Both the position numbers and the translations under genes were made by a program. A DNA stretch of 64,000 bases from Desulfonatronum thiosulfatophilum (GTDB lineage: Bacteria; Desulfobacterota; Desulfovibrionia; Desulfovibrionales; Desulfonatronaceae): NCBI RefSeq assembly GCF_900104215.1, contig NZ_FMXO01000009.1, positions 62,001 through 126,000 on the forward strand. Reading direction: 5' to 3'. The notes under the pieces were generated by a model that saw only the letters and a program-made list of their open reading frames with translations, searched no databases and had not been told where the DNA came from. This document shows positions 1 to 8,536 of this stretch, in pieces; position 1 is the stretch's first letter; the number at the start of each line of letters is the position of its first letter.

Positions 1-483
1 CGTCTCCTCTTCTCCCACCAGATCAGGACGCCCCACGGAATTGACGAAGAGACTGTCCCCGCTGAACACCGCCCAGATGGAATCCTTGTGCTTGGATTCG
101 CTCATCAGGTAAGCCAGATGCTCCGCCGTATGGCCGGGAGTGTGCCTGGCCGTCAGAATGAAACTGCCGAAGTCCAAAGTATCGCCGGAATGGACCGGTT
201 CATGATCATACCCATACTCACCGGCGTCCGCCTCATGACTGGCATAGATCTTCGCATTGGGAACCTTGGCCCTGAGTTCATGGGATCCGCTTACGAAGTC
301 AACATGAATGTGGGTTTCGATGATATGGGTGATGCCAACCTCATGCTTTCGGGCCAGGTGCAGATAGATGTCGACATCAGGACGGGGGTCGATGACCACG
401 CCAATCCCTTTGGAGGGATTTCCCAGCAGATAGGAAAGCTGCGCCACACCCGGCGTATGGATCTGTTCAAATACGATTGCCAT
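1..483 (-). CDS. MBL-fold metallo-hydrolase, persulfide dioxygenase/ETHE1-like (C-terminus outside window)
   Basis: Only the first ~161 residues are visible; the gene runs off the left edge. The ATG at 483 is preceded by GGAGG at good spacing. The metal-binding signature H-x-H-x-D is at residues 58-62 (THIHVDF), followed by HTPGHTAEH at about 114-122 and an SGD motif at about 141-143. The THIHxDFVSG context is typical of the ETHE1/rhodanese-linked branch of metallo-beta-lactamase hydrolases, non-heme iron enzymes that oxidise glutathione persulfide, or related sulfur-transfer proteins. A C-terminal rhodanese domain, common in this branch, cannot be checked here. Family assignment is strong; substrate is inference. 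Confidence 0.85.
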   Translation of the reverse strand, partial: MAIVFEQIHTPGVAQLSYLLGNPSKGIGVVIDPRPDVDIYLHLARKHEVGITHIIETHIHVDFVSGSHELRAKVPNAKIYASHEADAGEYGYDHEPVHSGDTLDFGSFILTARHTPGHTAEHLAYLMSESKHKDSIWAVFSGDSLFVNSVGRPDLVGEEET

Positions 484-862
484 GGAAACCTCCATCAGTT
501 GCAGCGTCGAAAGGCTGACCACGTTCTGAACTCATATCAATATCAGTGCCAGCTCGTTCGTCATGATATCAGCTTAATTTCATGGGGTTGATTCCGCACG
601 TGGTATGAATGTGGGTAAATTCTCACTCAATAAAATACAATTTCTTAAGACATTGGAATTCAGGGGCAAGAATCATAAATTTTTAAAAAATCCGGACGCT
701 TTTCTGTATAACGACTTCCACCGTTGTTGCGTCAACATGCTACGATATTGCGCGCATCACTCATTCCGGAGAAGCCGGAAATCCAGGCCATTCGTCGAGT
801 TTAATTATCCAGTTTTATCTGAAGAATTAACGTGGATTGTGGAGGAAAGACAGATCATGTTT
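484..862. other. Intergenic region without recognised gene
   Basis: About 380 bases upstream of the MBL-fold gene, which reads leftward, and downstream of the Mut7-C gene. It is AT-rich in the middle (around 610-700). Plus-strand open frames here run into the Mut7-C gene antisense and have no protein-like features. No clear terminator or RNA is seen. Confidence 0.5.
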
Positions 863-1618
863 TCAGGAAGATCGGGACTCATCCGAAATACCATGAGCCT
901 TCAGATTGGCTACCATTCGCTGGTGATGGGAACCTGCCCAGTAGATACGCCGACATGCGGGGCATTCGTGGAATGTCTGATAATAGCGGGATGTCAACGG
1001 CTCAAGCCGGTCCGCGACGTCGGCTTTGGCTCGTGGTTCGAGTCTGATGTTGCAGTGGATGCATCTTGAGAACGCCTTGATATCGGACGCAAGCCCAAAT
1101 AAATCGACAATTTCCTTGAGTTGATCCCAGGGGCGATGCGCACGGACCAACCGCCCGAAGACAACACGGCTTCGCCTGAGCAACCGATGGTCCCTGCTCA
1201 GTAGAACACGTCCGCTTCTCGCTGATTCAGCGGCTATCGCGGCATCCGACATTCCGCGGCAACCCGCGGCATCCATCCCGATCATGCGCAGCAATTCAGC
1301 AAGACGGTGCACGTTCTCATCAACCAGAAAGGCAAGACTTGGCAGGGGATTCGGACGAAGAAGAGTTGCCTTGGCCACATCCCATGGAGCAGCAATCGGA
1401 AAAACATTCAATTCAAATCCCGCTTCCACAACAGCATCAAATCCTACCGGTACACCATCGAGAAGAATCTCCCCGACTTCAGTGTGCGGCGGCCCAACTG
1501 CCTCGATGACATCCTTGACGGAAGCACGGCGTAGCAACGGATAACCACGTTTAGCGCCCTGCCTTGAGAAGGACGCGAAAACCCGCAGATCGTCATGAAA
1601 GGTGATCACTACAGGCAT
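863..1618 (-). CDS. Mut7-C RNase domain protein with N-terminal ubiquitin-like fold
   Basis: 251 residues in two parts. Residues 1-85 resemble the Mut7-C ubiquitin-like (beta-grasp) domain. Residues about 94-240 match the Mut7-C (DUF82) PIN-like nuclease domain. The acidic residues expected for a PIN-like active site are present: FLVDENV (Asp100), Asp125 and SRDHRLLRR (Asp143). A Cys4 zinc ribbon is at Cys186/Cys189 and Cys219/Cys222. The family takes its name from the C-terminal domain of the C. elegans Mut-7 exonuclease; bacterial members are predicted RNases with no settled substrate. It is codirectional with the NYN-domain gene at 1780-2337, so two predicted nucleases sit side by side. 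Confidence 0.85.
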   Translation of the reverse strand: MPVVITFHDDLRVFASFSRQGAKRGYPLLRRASVKDVIEAVGPPHTEVGEILLDGVPVGFDAVVEAGFELNVFPIAAPWDVAKATLLRPNPLPSLAFLVDENVHRLAELLRMIGMDAAGCRGMSDAAIAAESARSGRVLLSRDHRLLRRSRVVFGRLVRAHRPWDQLKEIVDLFGLASDIKAFSRCIHCNIRLEPRAKADVADRLEPLTSRYYQTFHECPACRRIYWAGSHHQRMVANLKAHGISDESRSS

Positions 1619-1659
1619 TTCGAAGCACCGAAAGTACAGTGGCAGAGATTTTCTTGTCT

Positions 1660-1733
1660 ACCACGAAGGGCACGAAGAGCACGAAGCGGAACTGGGGGAG
1701 AAACTTCTTCGTGTCCTTCGGGCTCTTCGTGGT
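1660..1733. repeat. Inverted CACGAAG-unit repeat (dispersed palindromic element)
   Basis: The left arm (1660-1686) is ACCACGAAG-GGCACGAAG-AGCACGAAG. The right arm (1704-1733) is its near reverse complement, ending TTCGTGGT, with a spacer of about 17 bases. The 9-base units would form a long imperfect hairpin. Similar CACGAAG-unit elements occur between genes in many unrelated bacteria and are often misread as small His/Glu-rich proteins. It lies between the Mut7-C and NYN genes. Confidence 0.7.
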
Positions 1734-1779
1734 TATCTATTTGTTTCTATGAATTCAGTTGAGTTGTTGTCTTATACAT

Positions 1780-2337
1780 TTACTTTATCACTGCGTTGAT
1801 TTTTTTGATCTTCTTGAACACTTCGTCGAGATTATGATTTCGCCAAGCCACCCGCCGCAGATCGGAAGCCAGCATGTGTGGAGGGGCCGCGACTTCAGTT
1901 CGAATGCCCTGACGGCGAAGTTCCTCGACCATGGGGGCGTAATCCCCATCCGCGGCGACCAGAATCAGAAAGTCGGGATTCAACCGCAGACATAGGGACA
2001 AGGTGGCAATAATCAACCGCTGATCATCACTTTGCTTGTAATACCATTCCCCAACATCGCCGGTACTCCGTTTGGCCGGAGATTCAATGACCGTGGCGCC
2101 GCTCATCTGGAGGGCGTACTTTTTGCGCTCGAAATTCTGCGCCACCTGCATGAACGATTCGGCGGTATCATCATCGGGCACCCGGCGCACGAGGGGGACA
2201 AGTATTTCAAGGACATCAACATTTTTGGTCTCGTCAAGGGCATGTACGAAATCATCAATGGGGAACCATTCAAAACCAAATTCCTTGGCCCGCATTTCCG
2301 CGGGCAATAAATCGATACTGACAATTTTCCTGATCAT
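1780..2337 (-). CDS. NYN domain-containing protein (predicted RNase, LabA/PIN-like)
   Basis: 185 residues. The stretch from about 100 to 165 matches the second half of the NYN (Nedd4-BP1/YacP) nuclease domain: KQSDDQRLI with Asp104/Asp105, then LVAADGDYAPMVEELR with Asp130 and Asp132, the usual D-x-D pair. NYN proteins share the PIN-like fold and are metal-dependent RNases or RNA-binding proteins. The N-terminus lacks the usual IFIDGxN strand and starts MIRKIVSIDLL, so the first catalytic Asp may be Asp9 or the start may be degraded. The ATG at 2337 has a weak AGGA upstream. Function beyond nuclease fold is unknown. Confidence 0.7.
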   Translation of the reverse strand: MIRKIVSIDLLPAEMRAKEFGFEWFPIDDFVHALDETKNVDVLEILVPLVRRVPDDDTAESFMQVAQNFERKKYALQMSGATVIESPAKRSTGDVGEWYYKQSDDQRLIIATLSLCLRLNPDFLILVAADGDYAPMVEELRRQGIRTEVAAPPHMLASDLRRVAWRNHNLDEVFKKIKKINAVIK

Positions 2338-2658
2338 GTCGTTCCTGTTTGATTATTCATGCACAATAGTTGCATGAGGTTAAAGTCATTTGAATGCTCA
2401 AGCTCAAGTGAGAGCAAAAGCCTTCCTCATTGAATGGCTAAAAAATCCGAATGCATAACTAAAACTCAGTAAGGAGTGAAAGCCTTCAAGAACAATCGAT
2501 TGTATGCCACAAACAAAAGGCACATTTTATTTCACTGATATTGGTATTCATCCATAGGGGAAAAAATGATAGTACAACCTCCTGTATTTACTGTCATCAA
2601 TTATCCATGCTCTGCCCTCTGTTCCGCCTTAACTCACTGAAAACATAGTTTTTCATCC
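2338..2658. other. AT-rich intergenic region, divergent NYN / znu
   Basis: About 320 bases between the divergent NYN and znuA genes. No open frame is convincing. It must hold both promoters; one candidate for znu is listed separately. A zinc-responsive (Zur) operator would be expected here, but I could not identify one by eye. Confidence 0.4.
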
Positions 2659-2686
2659 TTGACTCTTTTATCGTTCCAATTATTCT
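2659..2686 (+). promoter_or_regulatory. Candidate sigma-70 promoter of znuACB
   Basis: TTGACT (2659-2664) and TATTCT (2681-2686) are separated by 16 bases. This puts a start near 2693, about 16 bases before the GGAGG that precedes znuA. Match to consensus is 5/6 and 4/6; no experiment. Confidence 0.35.
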
Positions 2687-2721
2687 CTTCCAAACAAACA
2701 TCAACTTTGGAGGAAATTGTG

Positions 2722-3834
2722 GTGAAAATGCGAAGTCTTAAAAATTTTAGAACACCACCGACGCGGCGGATGTTTTTTTGTAATATTCTTTTTTTTCTGC
2801 TTTTTATCAGCATATCCCCAGCCGGCGCGCAACCTTTCAATGTTTTTGTGAGCATAGCGCCTCAGAAATATTTTGTTGACCGCATCGGAGGGGGCCTGGT
2901 GAACGTGTCCGTAATGGTTCCCCCTGGCGCCTCTCCCCATATGTACGAACCTCGACCGGCCCAGATGCGTGCTTTGGCGGAAGCCGAGATTTACTTCGCC
3001 ATCGGAGTGGAATTTGAGAATGCCATATTGCCGAAGATCTCGTCCATGCATCCAAATCTACGGATCGTGCATACGGACCGGAATATCGAGAAAATCCCGA
3101 TGATCCCGCATCACCACCATGACCATGAGCACGAAAGTGAGAAGGCTCACGGGCACGCTCACTCCCATGATCATAAGCAGGATCATGGACACAAACATGA
3201 CAATGACCATGGGCATAAGCGTGGCCATGACCACAAGCATGATAACGAAAATAAACACGGCCATGGACACGATCAGGATAATGGACATAAGCAGGGTCAT
3301 GGCCATACACATGCTTACGGCGATCCTCATCACGTTGATGCCCACAATGGACCGGACACCCACATCTGGCTTTCACCGGACCTTGTCCGCATCCAGGCAG
3401 GAGTAATCTTGGAAGCCCTGAGCGCTCTCGACAGCGCCCATGCAAGCGTTTATGAAGCCAACTTCAACAGCTTCATGAAGGATCTTGACGACCTGGATGC
3501 CGACATCCGGAGCACCCTTTCCGAAAAGGAAGGCGCCGCCTTCATGGTCTTTCATCCGGCCTGGGGATATTTTGCCCGTCATTACGGACTGGAACAGATT
3601 CCCGTTGAGGTAGAGGGCAAGGACCCCAGAGCCCAGGACTTGCAAAACCTGATTCAACGCGCCAAAGCCGAACAAATCCGAGTCGTCTTTGTTTCCCCCC
3701 AGTTTTCCGCACGTAGCGCGGAAACCATTGCTACAGCCATAGACGGCGAGATCATCGCCATTGATCCGTTGGCGGAAGACTGGATGGCGAACATGCGACT
3801 GGTCGCGGAAAAATTCAGGAAAGCCATGCTCTGA
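2722..3834 (+). CDS. znuA: Zinc ABC transporter substrate-binding protein with long His-rich loop
   Basis: Periplasmic metal-binding lipocalin-unrelated cluster A-I protein that delivers zinc to ZnuBC. GGAGG at 2709-2713 supports the GTG at 2722 (or 2719) over the ATG at 2728. A signal peptide (hydrophobic FFCNILFFLLFISISP, cut near AGA-Q) is followed by the ZnuA/PsaA fold. Likely zinc ligands are His in SPHMYEPRP, His in DTHIWLSP, His in VFHPAWGYF and Asp in IDPLAEDW. Between the first two ligands sits a His/Asp-rich loop of about 79 residues (residues ~130-208) with about 29 histidines, much longer than the usual 20-30 residue loop. It heads an operon with znuC and znuB. Confidence 0.93.
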   Translation: MKMRSLKNFRTPPTRRMFFCNILFFLLFISISPAGAQPFNVFVSIAPQKYFVDRIGGGLVNVSVMVPPGASPHMYEPRPAQMRALAEAEIYFAIGVEFENAILPKISSMHPNLRIVHTDRNIEKIPMIPHHHHDHEHESEKAHGHAHSHDHKQDHGHKHDNDHGHKRGHDHKHDNENKHGHGHDQDNGHKQGHGHTHAYGDPHHVDAHNGPDTHIWLSPDLVRIQAGVILEALSALDSAHASVYEANFNSFMKDLDDLDADIRSTLSEKEGAAFMVFHPAWGYFARHYGLEQIPVEVEGKDPRAQDLQNLIQRAKAEQIRVVFVSPQFSARSAETIATAIDGEIIAIDPLAEDWMANMRLVAEKFRKAML

Positions 3835-3893
3835 TCATCGAGCCGGATGTTCGCGGACATTTTTCGGTAGTAAAGCCCAGGAGTCCTATTCCA

Positions 3894-4661
3894 ATGCCAG
3901 CGCCTGTTGTCCATGTACAGGATGTTCATTTCGCCTATACCGGGCAGCACTGCGTGCTGGAAAACGTGAATCTGGATGTTCAGCAAGGAGACTTTCTGGC
4001 GGTTCTCGGTCCGAACGGCGGTGGCAAAACCACGCTTCTCAAGCTTCTGCTGGGTATCCTGTCGCCGCACAAGGGAACCATCTCGGTACTGGGCGAGCCT
4101 CCAGGCAGCACTCCTTCCCAGGTGGGATATGTTCCGCAGAACACCAACATCCACAACCTGTTTCCGATCACCGTGAAAGACGTGGTCCTGCTTGGCCGAT
4201 TGCCGCGGCGAAATCGATGGCGCAACTTTTCCCAGACGGATGAACAGGCGGCCCGACAGGCCCTGGAGCACGTCGGCATCTGGCCGTTACGCAACAAGCG
4301 CATCGGACAGCTTTCCGGCGGGCAACGGCAGCGGGTCTTCATTGCCAGGGCGCTGGCAAACAGTCCGGAGCTGCTGTTTCTGGATGAACCCACGGCCAGC
4401 GTGGACCGTGAATTCCAGACGCTTTTCTACAATCTGCTCAAGGAACTCAATGCCACCACGACCATCATCGTGGTCAGCCATGACCTGTCCATTCTTTCCA
4501 GCCACGCCAAGTCCGTGGCATGTGTGAACAAGGCCCTGTTCTATCACGACCAGGCTGAATTCACCCAGAACATGCTCGAAGCCACCTACCACTGCCCCGT
4601 TGAACTCGTGGTTCATGGAGCGTTTCCTCACCGCGTACTCAAGGAACACGGCTGCTCATGA
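3894..4661 (+). CDS. znuC: Zinc ABC transporter ATP-binding protein
   Basis: 255-residue ABC ATPase that powers zinc import. Walker A GPNGGGKTT at residues 39-47, Q-loop near YVPQNT, signature LSGGQRQR at about 140, Walker B LLFLDEPT at about 161-168 and the switch His in VVSHDLS. An AGGAG precedes the ATG. It lies 59 bases after znuA and its last codons overlap the start of znuB (ATGA at 4658-4661), which indicates translational coupling. The substrate is inferred from the neighbouring ZnuA; manganese import by the same family cannot be excluded. Confidence 0.95.
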   Translation: MPAPVVHVQDVHFAYTGQHCVLENVNLDVQQGDFLAVLGPNGGGKTTLLKLLLGILSPHKGTISVLGEPPGSTPSQVGYVPQNTNIHNLFPITVKDVVLLGRLPRRNRWRNFSQTDEQAARQALEHVGIWPLRNKRIGQLSGGQRQRVFIARALANSPELLFLDEPTASVDREFQTLFYNLLKELNATTTIIVVSHDLSILSSHAKSVACVNKALFYHDQAEFTQNMLEATYHCPVELVVHGAFPHRVLKEHGCS

Positions 4662-5476
4662 GCCTTGATTTCCTGCAGTTCGAATTCATGCGCAACGCCC
4701 TGCTGGCCTGCCTGCTGATCAGCATCAGTTGCGGAATCATGGGGACCCTGGTGGTTGTCAACCGGCTGGTCTTTCTTTCCGGCGGCATTGCCCACGCCTC
4801 GTATGGCGGCGTCGGCGCGGCCATGTATCTGGGAAGTTCGCCCTACTTCGGCGCGGCTCTATTTGCTCTTCTGGCTTCTGGAATCATGGGCGTGGTCAGC
4901 CTCAAATCCAAGCATCGCAGCGACACGGTGATCGGCGTCATCTGGGCCGTGGGAATGGCCGTGGGAATAATCCTGGTAGACATCACGCCGGGCTACAACG
5001 TGGATTTGATGAGCTACCTGTTCGGCAGCATCCTTCTGGTGCCCAGGGAAAGTCTCTGGCTGATGGCCGGCTTGAATCTGGCGGTTCTGGCGTGGATATG
5101 GTTTTTCTACTCGGATATGCTGGCCATGTCCTATGATGAGGAATATGCCCAGGTCATGGGCGCGCCTGTTCGGCTGCTGTACTTTGCCCTGCTGGCCTTG
5201 ACCGCCTTGACCGTGGTCGTGGTCATCCAGGCCGTGGGATTGATCCTGGTCATCGCCCTGCTGACCATTCCGGCGGTCATCGCCGAGGGATTCTCCCGCT
5301 CCCTTGGCACGATGATGGCTTGGTCCGTATTCTTCAGCGCCACCTTCTGCATTTTCGGCCTGCTCCTGGCCTACCATCTGAATCTGACGGCCGGCGCATC
5401 CATTGTCATGGTTGCCGCGGCGGCTTTTTTTCTCGTCAAGACCCTCCAATGGGTGCGCGGCAGAAGAATTCCGTAA
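4658..5476 (+). CDS. znuB: Zinc ABC transporter permease
   Basis: 272-residue integral membrane protein of the ABC-3 family with about eight hydrophobic segments; it forms the channel of the ZnuABC importer in the inner membrane. The family-typical segment VVNRLVFLSGGIAHASYGGVG appears near residues 27-47 (quoted here only as a location marker: the SGGIAHASYGG core). The start overlaps znuC by four bases. It is the last gene of the operon; the next gene is convergent, 27 bases away. Confidence 0.95.
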   Translation: MSLDFLQFEFMRNALLACLLISISCGIMGTLVVVNRLVFLSGGIAHASYGGVGAAMYLGSSPYFGAALFALLASGIMGVVSLKSKHRSDTVIGVIWAVGMAVGIILVDITPGYNVDLMSYLFGSILLVPRESLWLMAGLNLAVLAWIWFFYSDMLAMSYDEEYAQVMGAPVRLLYFALLALTALTVVVVIQAVGLILVIALLTIPAVIAEGFSRSLGTMMAWSVFFSATFCIFGLLLAYHLNLTAGASIVMVAAAAFFLVKTLQWVRGRRIP

Positions 5477-5503
5477 GCTCCCGTCCTAACTCGACCAGTT
5501 CGA

Positions 5504-6364
5504 TCACCCGCGCACCAGAATGATCGCCCCCACGGCGAGAACCAGGGCCGCGACACGATTTCTCGTCATCTTCTCCCGGAATACAACCACGGACAATACC
5601 ACGGCCACCAGGAAATGCATTCCGTTCACGGCTGCCACAATGGCCAGGGGACCCAGGGCCAATGCCTTGAGAAAAAAATAGAAACCGGCCAGATTGAGCA
5701 GTCCCATGGCCAAGCCGATGCCCACGGCCGTTTTTTTCGAGTCGTGATCCGGATCCGGCGCGAACATGCGCGGCGCCAGGACCAGGGTGAACAGGGTCGA
5801 GAAGATGTAGGACAAGGCGATGAAGGCCAACAGATCCGTGCCGTCGGCCGCGTACTTGGAACTGATGGCGGACAAGGCGCCGGCCACCATGGCCAGAACA
5901 ACCAGCAGCATTCCCCTGGCCCGGGTGTCGGCTCCGTCCGCCGAAGCACTGTCGCGACTGAGTATCCAGATTACGGCAAAGGAAAGCAGCACGCCCGCCG
6001 CCTGAAGCGGTTGGAGGCGTTCCTGAAGCAGGAAGACGGCGAAAAGGACCACCAGGACGATGTTCATCCGGATCAACGGATAGGCCACCGTAGCGGGCAT
6101 GTGTTTCAAGGCTTCGATGTGGGCCAGGGTGGCGCCGACAAAGGTCAGGCTGTTGGCCAGGGAAATGAAAATCAGAAAACCCAGGCTCGGGATGATGGGA
6201 GGATGCAGGACAAGCAGGACGCTACTGAGAACGGCCACCGTGACCATGAAACAAAACGTGGTCAGAAACGTGCCGCAATTCCGGGCCGCCGCCACCTTGT
6301 ACAGAAAGCGCTGTCCGCCGAGGAGCAAGAGGGCCAGAAGGGAATAGGCGTACCAGGCTTCCAT
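5504..6364 (-). CDS. EamA/DMT-family transporter
   Basis: 286 residues with ten hydrophobic segments arranged as two EamA repeats, the drug/metabolite transporter architecture. The second repeat ends FREKMTRNRVAALVLAVGAI, the usual C-terminal hallmark (E-x-x-T/R, then the last helix). Members export amino acids, nucleosides or other metabolites; nothing in the sequence identifies the substrate. It lies downstream of the UbiD-family gene on the same strand, 28 bases apart, so the two may be cotranscribed. Confidence 0.9.
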   Translation of the reverse strand: MEAWYAYSLLALLLLGGQRFLYKVAAARNCGTFLTTFCFMVTVAVLSSVLLVLHPPIIPSLGFLIFISLANSLTFVGATLAHIEALKHMPATVAYPLIRMNIVLVVLFAVFLLQERLQPLQAAGVLLSFAVIWILSRDSASADGADTRARGMLLVVLAMVAGALSAISSKYAADGTDLLAFIALSYIFSTLFTLVLAPRMFAPDPDHDSKKTAVGIGLAMGLLNLAGFYFFLKALALGPLAIVAAVNGMHFLVAVVLSVVVFREKMTRNRVAALVLAVGAIILVRG

Positions 6365-6392
6365 GCGAGTGGATCGTGGTCTTGCGAATCGC

Positions 6393-8234
6393 CTAGATCA
6401 CCCTGTGCAGAGGACCGCCCCTGGCTGCGAGTTGATCCACCCGTTTCTCGACTTCCGGGTCCGGCTCCAGCGCCGGAGCGTGATGAGGCTTGCTTCGGGC
6501 GTCGATGACCAGCGGCCCGGTACAGCCCCAATGTTTGCAGATCGTGCTTGCGCCGACGCCGTAGATGTCGCACCCCGGATCAGAGCGGGTGAAGCAGATC
6601 CACAGAAAATTGTTCAGACTGGCAGCCGTGAAAGCGCTGTCGTCCACTACCAGGATCAGCGGCCATTCCTGGAATTGCCCTGTATCACGCAGTTCCCGAC
6701 ATAAATCCTCCATCCGCGGGTCCTGGGCATGGCGGTTGCGGACACATGGCGGCCCCTGGACGGCCAGCACGCCGGGAAGGCAGATTGTGGGCACGTCGAA
6801 CCCATCAGGCAGACGCATGTCCCTGGGCAGGGTCGTGGGCAGGGTTCGTCGCGGCGGCCCCGCGGCGGCAATGACGACCTTGGAGCCCTCGTTCAGCCCC
6901 AGGCCGGAATAATCCAGGGTATCTACCGTGGTCCGGGTCTGAAAATGCAGATCCCGGGTCCAGTCGACGCGTTGCAGGACATGGCGGAAGAAAGCGGGGA
7001 TGTCGTGGATGTCTAAAGCCGGGTCGTCGCCGCTGTTCGCGATGAACAGATACTTGGCCAGAGAAAGCTGGCCCTGGCCAAGGATGGCGTTGGCCTGAGT
7101 CAGCAGTTCCCGTGGGGACTTATGCGGATCATAGGGCACGTATCGCTCGCTGCCCAGGGCCAACAGCAGGGGATGGACTCCGGCGGCGTCCACGGCATGG
7201 ATGGCCCGGACCCCCGGCAGGACCGTGGGAATGGCCTCCCCGGTCAGTTCGTGGATCAGCGCGCCGAAGGACGTATCCTCCTGGGGCGGGCGCCCCACCG
7301 TGGTAAAGGGCCAGATTGCGTCCGGGCGGTGATAGACGCGGTCCACTCTGAGCACGGGAAAGTCATGCTCCAGGCTGTAGTATCCGAGATGATCGCCAAA
7401 GGGTCCTTCAGGCAGGGTCTTGGTATCGTCGATGACGCCGGAGATGCAGAAATCCGCATGGGCAGGCATGACCAGACCGTTGGCCGCGGGAACCAGCTCC
7501 ATCCTGTGGCCGCCGAGCATCCCGGCAAAGCTGATTTCCGGCATGCCCTCGGGCAACGGCATCACCGCGGCCAGGGTCATGGCCGGCGGGCCGCCGATAA
7601 AGACATTCACGCGCAACGGCTGACGACGTTCCAGAGCCTGGGCGTGGTGTACGGCTATGCCGCGATGAATCTGATAATGCAGCCCGACCTCCCGGTTCGG
7701 TGCATATTGCCCCCCGCTGAACTGAACCCGGTACATGCCCAGATTGGAATGCATCCAGCCGGGACTGGCCGGACTCTCGGAATAGACCTGGGGCAGGGTC
7801 ACGAAGGCGCCGCCGTCCTTTGGCCAAGAAACCTGGTTCGGCAGATCGGTCAGGTCGCAGGTGCCGGCCAGAATCGGCCCGTTGGACACGAACTTGGGAC
7901 GGGCATTCCAAAGCGTCCGGATCAGGCCCAAGTTTTTCCAGGGCGCACGCATGGCCTCTCCGGGATCGACCTTCAATCGGACCAGTTTCTCCAGGGCCGG
8001 CAGGGTATCCCGGAACAGATACCTGGCCCGGTCCAGGGTGCCGAAAAGATTGCCCAGCATGGGGAAACGGCTCCCCTTGACCCTGGTGAACAACAGAGCC
8101 GGCCCCCCGGCCTGATAGACCCGGCGCTGGATCACCCCGGCCTCAAGATACGGATCGACTTCCACATCCAGACGGACCAACCGCCCGGCAGCCTCAAGAT
8201 CTCGGATGCATTCCTGCAGATTGTTGTATCCCAT
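6393..8234 (-). CDS. UbiD family decarboxylase (menaquinone-type)
   Basis: 613 residues, the length of the menaquinone-pathway UbiD branch. UbiD enzymes use prenylated FMN to (de)carboxylate aromatic or alpha,beta-unsaturated acids. Conserved stretches are SNLGMYRVQ (residues ~160-168, prFMN site), EGPFGDHLGYYSLEHDFP with the catalytic Glu/Asp pair and Arg-containing strand, and TTVGRPPQEDT. The C-terminal CKHWGCTGPLVIDAR fits the family. A matching UbiX prenyltransferase is not in this window. In sulfate reducers it would fit the futalosine or classical menaquinone route, but the substrate is not provable from sequence. Confidence 0.88.
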   Translation of the reverse strand: MGYNNLQECIRDLEAAGRLVRLDVEVDPYLEAGVIQRRVYQAGGPALLFTRVKGSRFPMLGNLFGTLDRARYLFRDTLPALEKLVRLKVDPGEAMRAPWKNLGLIRTLWNARPKFVSNGPILAGTCDLTDLPNQVSWPKDGGAFVTLPQVYSESPASPGWMHSNLGMYRVQFSGGQYAPNREVGLHYQIHRGIAVHHAQALERRQPLRVNVFIGGPPAMTLAAVMPLPEGMPEISFAGMLGGHRMELVPAANGLVMPAHADFCISGVIDDTKTLPEGPFGDHLGYYSLEHDFPVLRVDRVYHRPDAIWPFTTVGRPPQEDTSFGALIHELTGEAIPTVLPGVRAIHAVDAAGVHPLLLALGSERYVPYDPHKSPRELLTQANAILGQGQLSLAKYLFIANSGDDPALDIHDIPAFFRHVLQRVDWTRDLHFQTRTTVDTLDYSGLGLNEGSKVVIAAAGPPRRTLPTTLPRDMRLPDGFDVPTICLPGVLAVQGPPCVRNRHAQDPRMEDLCRELRDTGQFQEWPLILVVDDSAFTAASLNNFLWICFTRSDPGCDIYGVGASTICKHWGCTGPLVIDARSKPHHAPALEPDPEVEKRVDQLAARGGPLHRVI

Positions 8235-8536
8235 GCCCTACTTGTACCCGACGAAATATCCATCGTCCAGATCAACGGGGACGCACGTTCAAACTCAAGA
8301 TCGAAATCGAAATCGTAATCGATATCGAAATCGAGATTTGAACGCTTTTGATTTCTCAGCAAAGGATGACGATATTGGGCGGGAATACAGTTGAGGTTCG
8401 ATTTCGATTTCGATTTCGATAAAGCAAACTCATGAAGGGATCATGATTCCAGAATTTGACGGAATCAGCGGCACAGGGTATCCAAAAAGGTTTGGCAATA
8501 AAAAATCCGACTGATTCAATCAAGGAGAATATACCC
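8235..8536. other. Divergent intergenic region with hexamer-repeat element
   Basis: About 300 bases between ubiD-like (minus) and DHS-like (plus) genes. Most of it is occupied by the inverted GAAATC/GATTTC arrays described separately. The last 16 bases contain AAGGAG, the ribosome-binding site of the DHS-like gene. Confidence 0.5.
8299..8420. repeat. Inverted pair of (GAAATC)n hexamer arrays
   Basis: The left array 8299-8338 consists of GAAATC-like units with variants TAATCG and GATATC. The right array 8397-8420 is the same unit in reverse orientation (GATTTC repeated). A 58-base unique centre separates them. Related arrays occur at 17335-17382 and 44825-45013 in this window, always between genes. 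Confidence 0.85.

Noticed and set aside
605-1069. Plus-strand frame before and over the Mut7-C gene end
   Set aside because: It overlaps Mut7-C antisense and has no coding features or ribosome-binding site.
1602-1799. A 65-codon frame with HEGHEEHEAE-type sequence
   Set aside because: It is the translation of the CACGAAG palindrome and has no ribosome-binding site.
3058-3363. A methionine-rich minus-strand frame opposite the His-rich loop of znuA
   Set aside because: CAT codons read antisense as ATG; it is a shadow of the His-rich loop.
7122-8318. A 398-codon plus-strand frame opposite ubiD
   Set aside because: Antisense shadow in GC-rich coding DNA. The minus frame matches UbiD throughout.
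8132-8362. A minus-strand frame with FDFDIDYDFDFD-type sequence
   Set aside because: It is the hexamer array plus antisense of ubiD; it has no family match by eye.
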